Source: JANWLD01 sp035700225 (GTDB lineage: Bacteria > Patescibacteriota > Saccharimonadia > Saccharimonadales > 2-12-FULL-41-12). Taken from it: 29,936 nucleotides of DNA. Below are positions 28,549 through 29,936 of this stretch, piece by piece. Under the pieces are notes generated by a model that saw only the letters and a program-made list of their open reading frames with translations, had not been told where the DNA came from and made no database searches. A program made the position numbers and the translations under genes. The stretch covers positions 1-29,936 of the forward strand of contig DASSOT010000028.1 in the NCBI GenBank assembly GCA_035700225.1. Reading direction: 5' to 3'. Numbering within the stretch: the stretch's first letter is position 1; each line of letters begins with the position of its first letter.

Positions 28549-29220
28549 TCAGATAAAAACTTTGGGTTCAGGCAGGTCTGTTTCACCTGGCCTTTGCTGA
28601 GACCTGACAGCTACTGCGTGTAAGCCTTCTGCCAAACCTGTTATATGGTCGTGATTAAACCGCTCACCTCTAGAAAAATCAGAATTTACCGTGCGATAAA
28701 TATGGTCAGGCTCAAAGTCTAGAGGATGAGGTTCGATAGGAGAATGGCTATTAAATTCCAAGCCGACGTGAGTTGAAGTATCGGTGTGTTCTTGAAGTGC
28801 TAGACCCCCCATGACGACGGGTACGAAAGGGCGCTTGGCAAAGGTTTCAAATCTTACTTCTACTACCCGGGCAAAACTGCCCGATTCCAACAATTCCGAA
28901 TGTACCACATCATGTCCATGGTTCGGATGGTATCCCAGGCTATAAGCGCGCGTATGCCGCTGAGTGGCTTTTATAACCTGCAATCCTTTCACCGGGTCTC
29001 GTTTTTTCTCTCTAGTTCTTGTAGGTCTTTCTACTACGGGCAACTCTTCCATTAATCCTATGGAGACTTTTGCAAGCGCAGCCTGTAGCAGTAACTGCTC
29101 TTTGATTACCCCTCCATCCAGAGTACCGTCTCGGCCAGCTAGCTTATCTAATTTTTCTCTTACTCCATCTATCCATTCAGGGGAAGAAAGCAATTCAACA
29201 GTACTGTTATCTGACACCAT
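28549..29220 (-). CDS. Protein of unknown function
   Basis: The 223-aa soluble protein has a helical acidic N-terminal ~70 residues, then a His-rich beta-looking region (YHPNHGHDVVHSELLES, LQEHTDTSTHVGLEFNSHSP, NHDHITGLAEGLH). The clustered histidines and acids could bind metal, but I see no known catalytic motif. ATG 29220 has a strong ribosome site (AAGGAG, 5 nt upstream) and a recognisable promoter. It is one of the few genes here with a conventional leader. Confidence 0.75.
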   Translation of the reverse strand: MVSDNSTVELLSSPEWIDGVREKLDKLAGRDGTLDGGVIKEQLLLQAALAKVSIGLMEELPVVERPTRTREKKRDPVKGLQVIKATQRHTRAYSLGYHPNHGHDVVHSELLESGSFARVVEVRFETFAKRPFVPVVMGGLALQEHTDTSTHVGLEFNSHSPIEPHPLDFEPDHIYRTVNSDFSRGERFNHDHITGLAEGLHAVAVRSQQRPGETDLPEPKVFI

Positions 29221-29239
29221 GAAACTCCTTAGTGAATTT

Positions 29240-29267
29240 ACAGTAACATAAATATATACAACGTCAA
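29240..29267 (-). promoter_or_regulatory. Promoter TTGACG-16-TACTGT with extended TG
   Basis: On the minus strand the -35 TTGACG is at 29267-29262 and the -10 TACTGT at 29245-29240, preceded by TGt. The leader is about 13 nt and contains AAGGAG. Confidence 0.6.
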
Positions 29268-29314
29268 GGATGATGAGTTTAGCTAATGAAGTATTATCTA
29301 AGTTGCAAGCGGGA

Positions 29315-29323
29315 TGATGTAAT
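29315..29323 (+). promoter_or_regulatory. Putative extended -10 (TGaTGTAAT) for pth
   Basis: The box ends 14 nt before ATG 29338. It is a weaker match because the hexamer starts with TG instead of TA. Confidence 0.35.
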
Positions 29324-29337
29324 GCGAAACTTGAGGG

Positions 29338-29936
29338 ATGGGTTTATTCCAGAAAAAACCATCCATAGAAAACTCAGCTCCATTCTACACGCTCGGCATG
29401 GGAACTACATTGCTGATAGCGGGCTTGGGCAACATCGGCAAAGAATACATGGGGACACGACACAATGTCGGTTTTGACGTGATAGATAACTTCGCACGTA
29501 AACAGGATTTTCCGGACTGGGTATCCAAAAAAGATCTAAAATGCTATTTGACCAGCCATAAACTGGGTGAGAACAAGATTATCCTGGTAAAACCTTCTAC
29601 ATATATGAACAACAGCGGGGAGGCCCTTCAGGCAGTACAGCATTTCTATAGGATTGATAATTCCAAAACGTTAGTCGTGCATGACGAACTGGACATAGAT
29701 TATGGCCAGATCCGCTTGCGGACAGGTGGCAAAGCCGCCGGGCATAACGGAATCAAATCCATAATTTCCCATTGCGGTGAAGACTTTAGCAGGGTAAGGA
29801 TAGGCATAGGGCCGAAAAAACCGGCGCGCATGGCCAGCGAAGATTTTGTATTAGCTAAATTCACCAAAGAACAGCAAGATAGCCTGAAGCTATTGTTGCA
29901 GGAAACAAATAGTATCTTGAGCGAATACTGCTACGG
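29338..29936 (+). CDS. pth: Peptidyl-tRNA hydrolase (partial, runs off the window)
   Basis: About 199 codons are visible before the window ends. The core shows LLIAGLGNIGKEYMGTRHNVGFDVID with the catalytic His in RHNVGF, KPSTYMNNSGEA, VVHDELDIDYGQIRLR, and GGKAAGHNGIKSI. The enzyme frees tRNA from dropped peptidyl-tRNAs in the cytosol. The frame is open from ATG 29338, giving about 25 extra residues (MGLFQKKPSIENSAPFYTLG) before the usual start. ATG 29398 or TTG 29410 would give a standard N-terminus. I prefer 29338 because the extension looks coding and has a box upstream, but this is not certain. Confidence 0.9.
   Translation, partial: MGLFQKKPSIENSAPFYTLGMGTTLLIAGLGNIGKEYMGTRHNVGFDVIDNFARKQDFPDWVSKKDLKCYLTSHKLGENKIILVKPSTYMNNSGEALQAVQHFYRIDNSKTLVVHDELDIDYGQIRLRTGGKAAGHNGIKSIISHCGEDFSRVRIGIGPKKPARMASEDFVLAKFTKEQQDSLKLLLQETNSILSEYCY

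Noticed and set aside
29286..29477. 63-codon plus-strand frame before pth
   Set aside because: It overlaps the pth coding region in another frame and has no recognisable content.

Overview
This window most likely comes from a Candidatus Saccharibacteria (TM7) or closely related CPR/Patescibacteria chromosome. I infer this from the gene content and not from a database match. The pointers are small membrane-anchored proteins with basic cytoplasmic tails (sortase, PEGA and DUF4367-like proteins), a DUF3048 protein next to a two-component system, a CarS-type cytidylyltransferase beside CDP-alcohol phosphatidyltransferases, and a peptidyl-tRNA hydrolase that probably carries an N-terminal extension. 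Base composition is roughly balanced, except for one clearly AT-rich gene at 6217-7005. There is no rRNA, CRISPR array, transposase or phage module.

Layout. 1-2000: a degenerate NAD(P)H-hydrate dehydratase-like protein, a small lipoprotein, a small membrane protein interrupted at a G10 tract, a non-coding stretch with a 41-bp direct repeat, and tRNA-Leu(CAA). 2084-6194: sortase, PEGA/beta-propeller-like protein and DUF4367-like protein. 6217-8460: a GDPD-fold protein that has lost several active-site residues, then gltX. 8490-11671: DUF3048 protein, histidine kinase and single-domain response regulator. 11672-13392: a highly structured leader, a small protein and a Y-family DNA polymerase. 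13389-16048 (minus): transketolase and transaldolase. 16103-18991: DAG-kinase-like protein, two divergent CDP-alcohol phosphatidyltransferases and a CarS homologue. 18999-22895: tRNA-Glu(CTC), a second histidine kinase, a response regulator with a long Pro-rich tail and an RsuA-family pseudouridine synthase. 22926-26263: homoserine dehydrogenase-like protein, an unknown gene and aspartate kinase. 26322-29936: a small unknown protein, Der GTPase, a small membrane protein, an unknown gene and the start of pth.

How the genes work together. The non-oxidative pentose phosphate pair overlaps by ATGA, so it is probably translationally coupled. The lipid head-group genes (phosphatidyltransferases, CarS-like, DAGK-like) form a phospholipid block. 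Both two-component systems are kinase plus adjacent receiver without a DNA-binding domain, so the output is probably protein-protein signalling.

The strongest genome-wide signal is regulatory. About a dozen genes have a -10 box, often an extended TGn-TANNNT, ending only 6-9 nt before the start codon with no Shine-Dalgarno sequence. This implies widespread leaderless transcripts, and it fixes several start codons (for example GTG 26683 for der and GTG 17765 for a phosphatidyltransferase). The best candidate for something undescribed is the ~140-nt structured leader in front of the small protein/Y-polymerase operon, where a 12-bp helix closes directly on the start codon.
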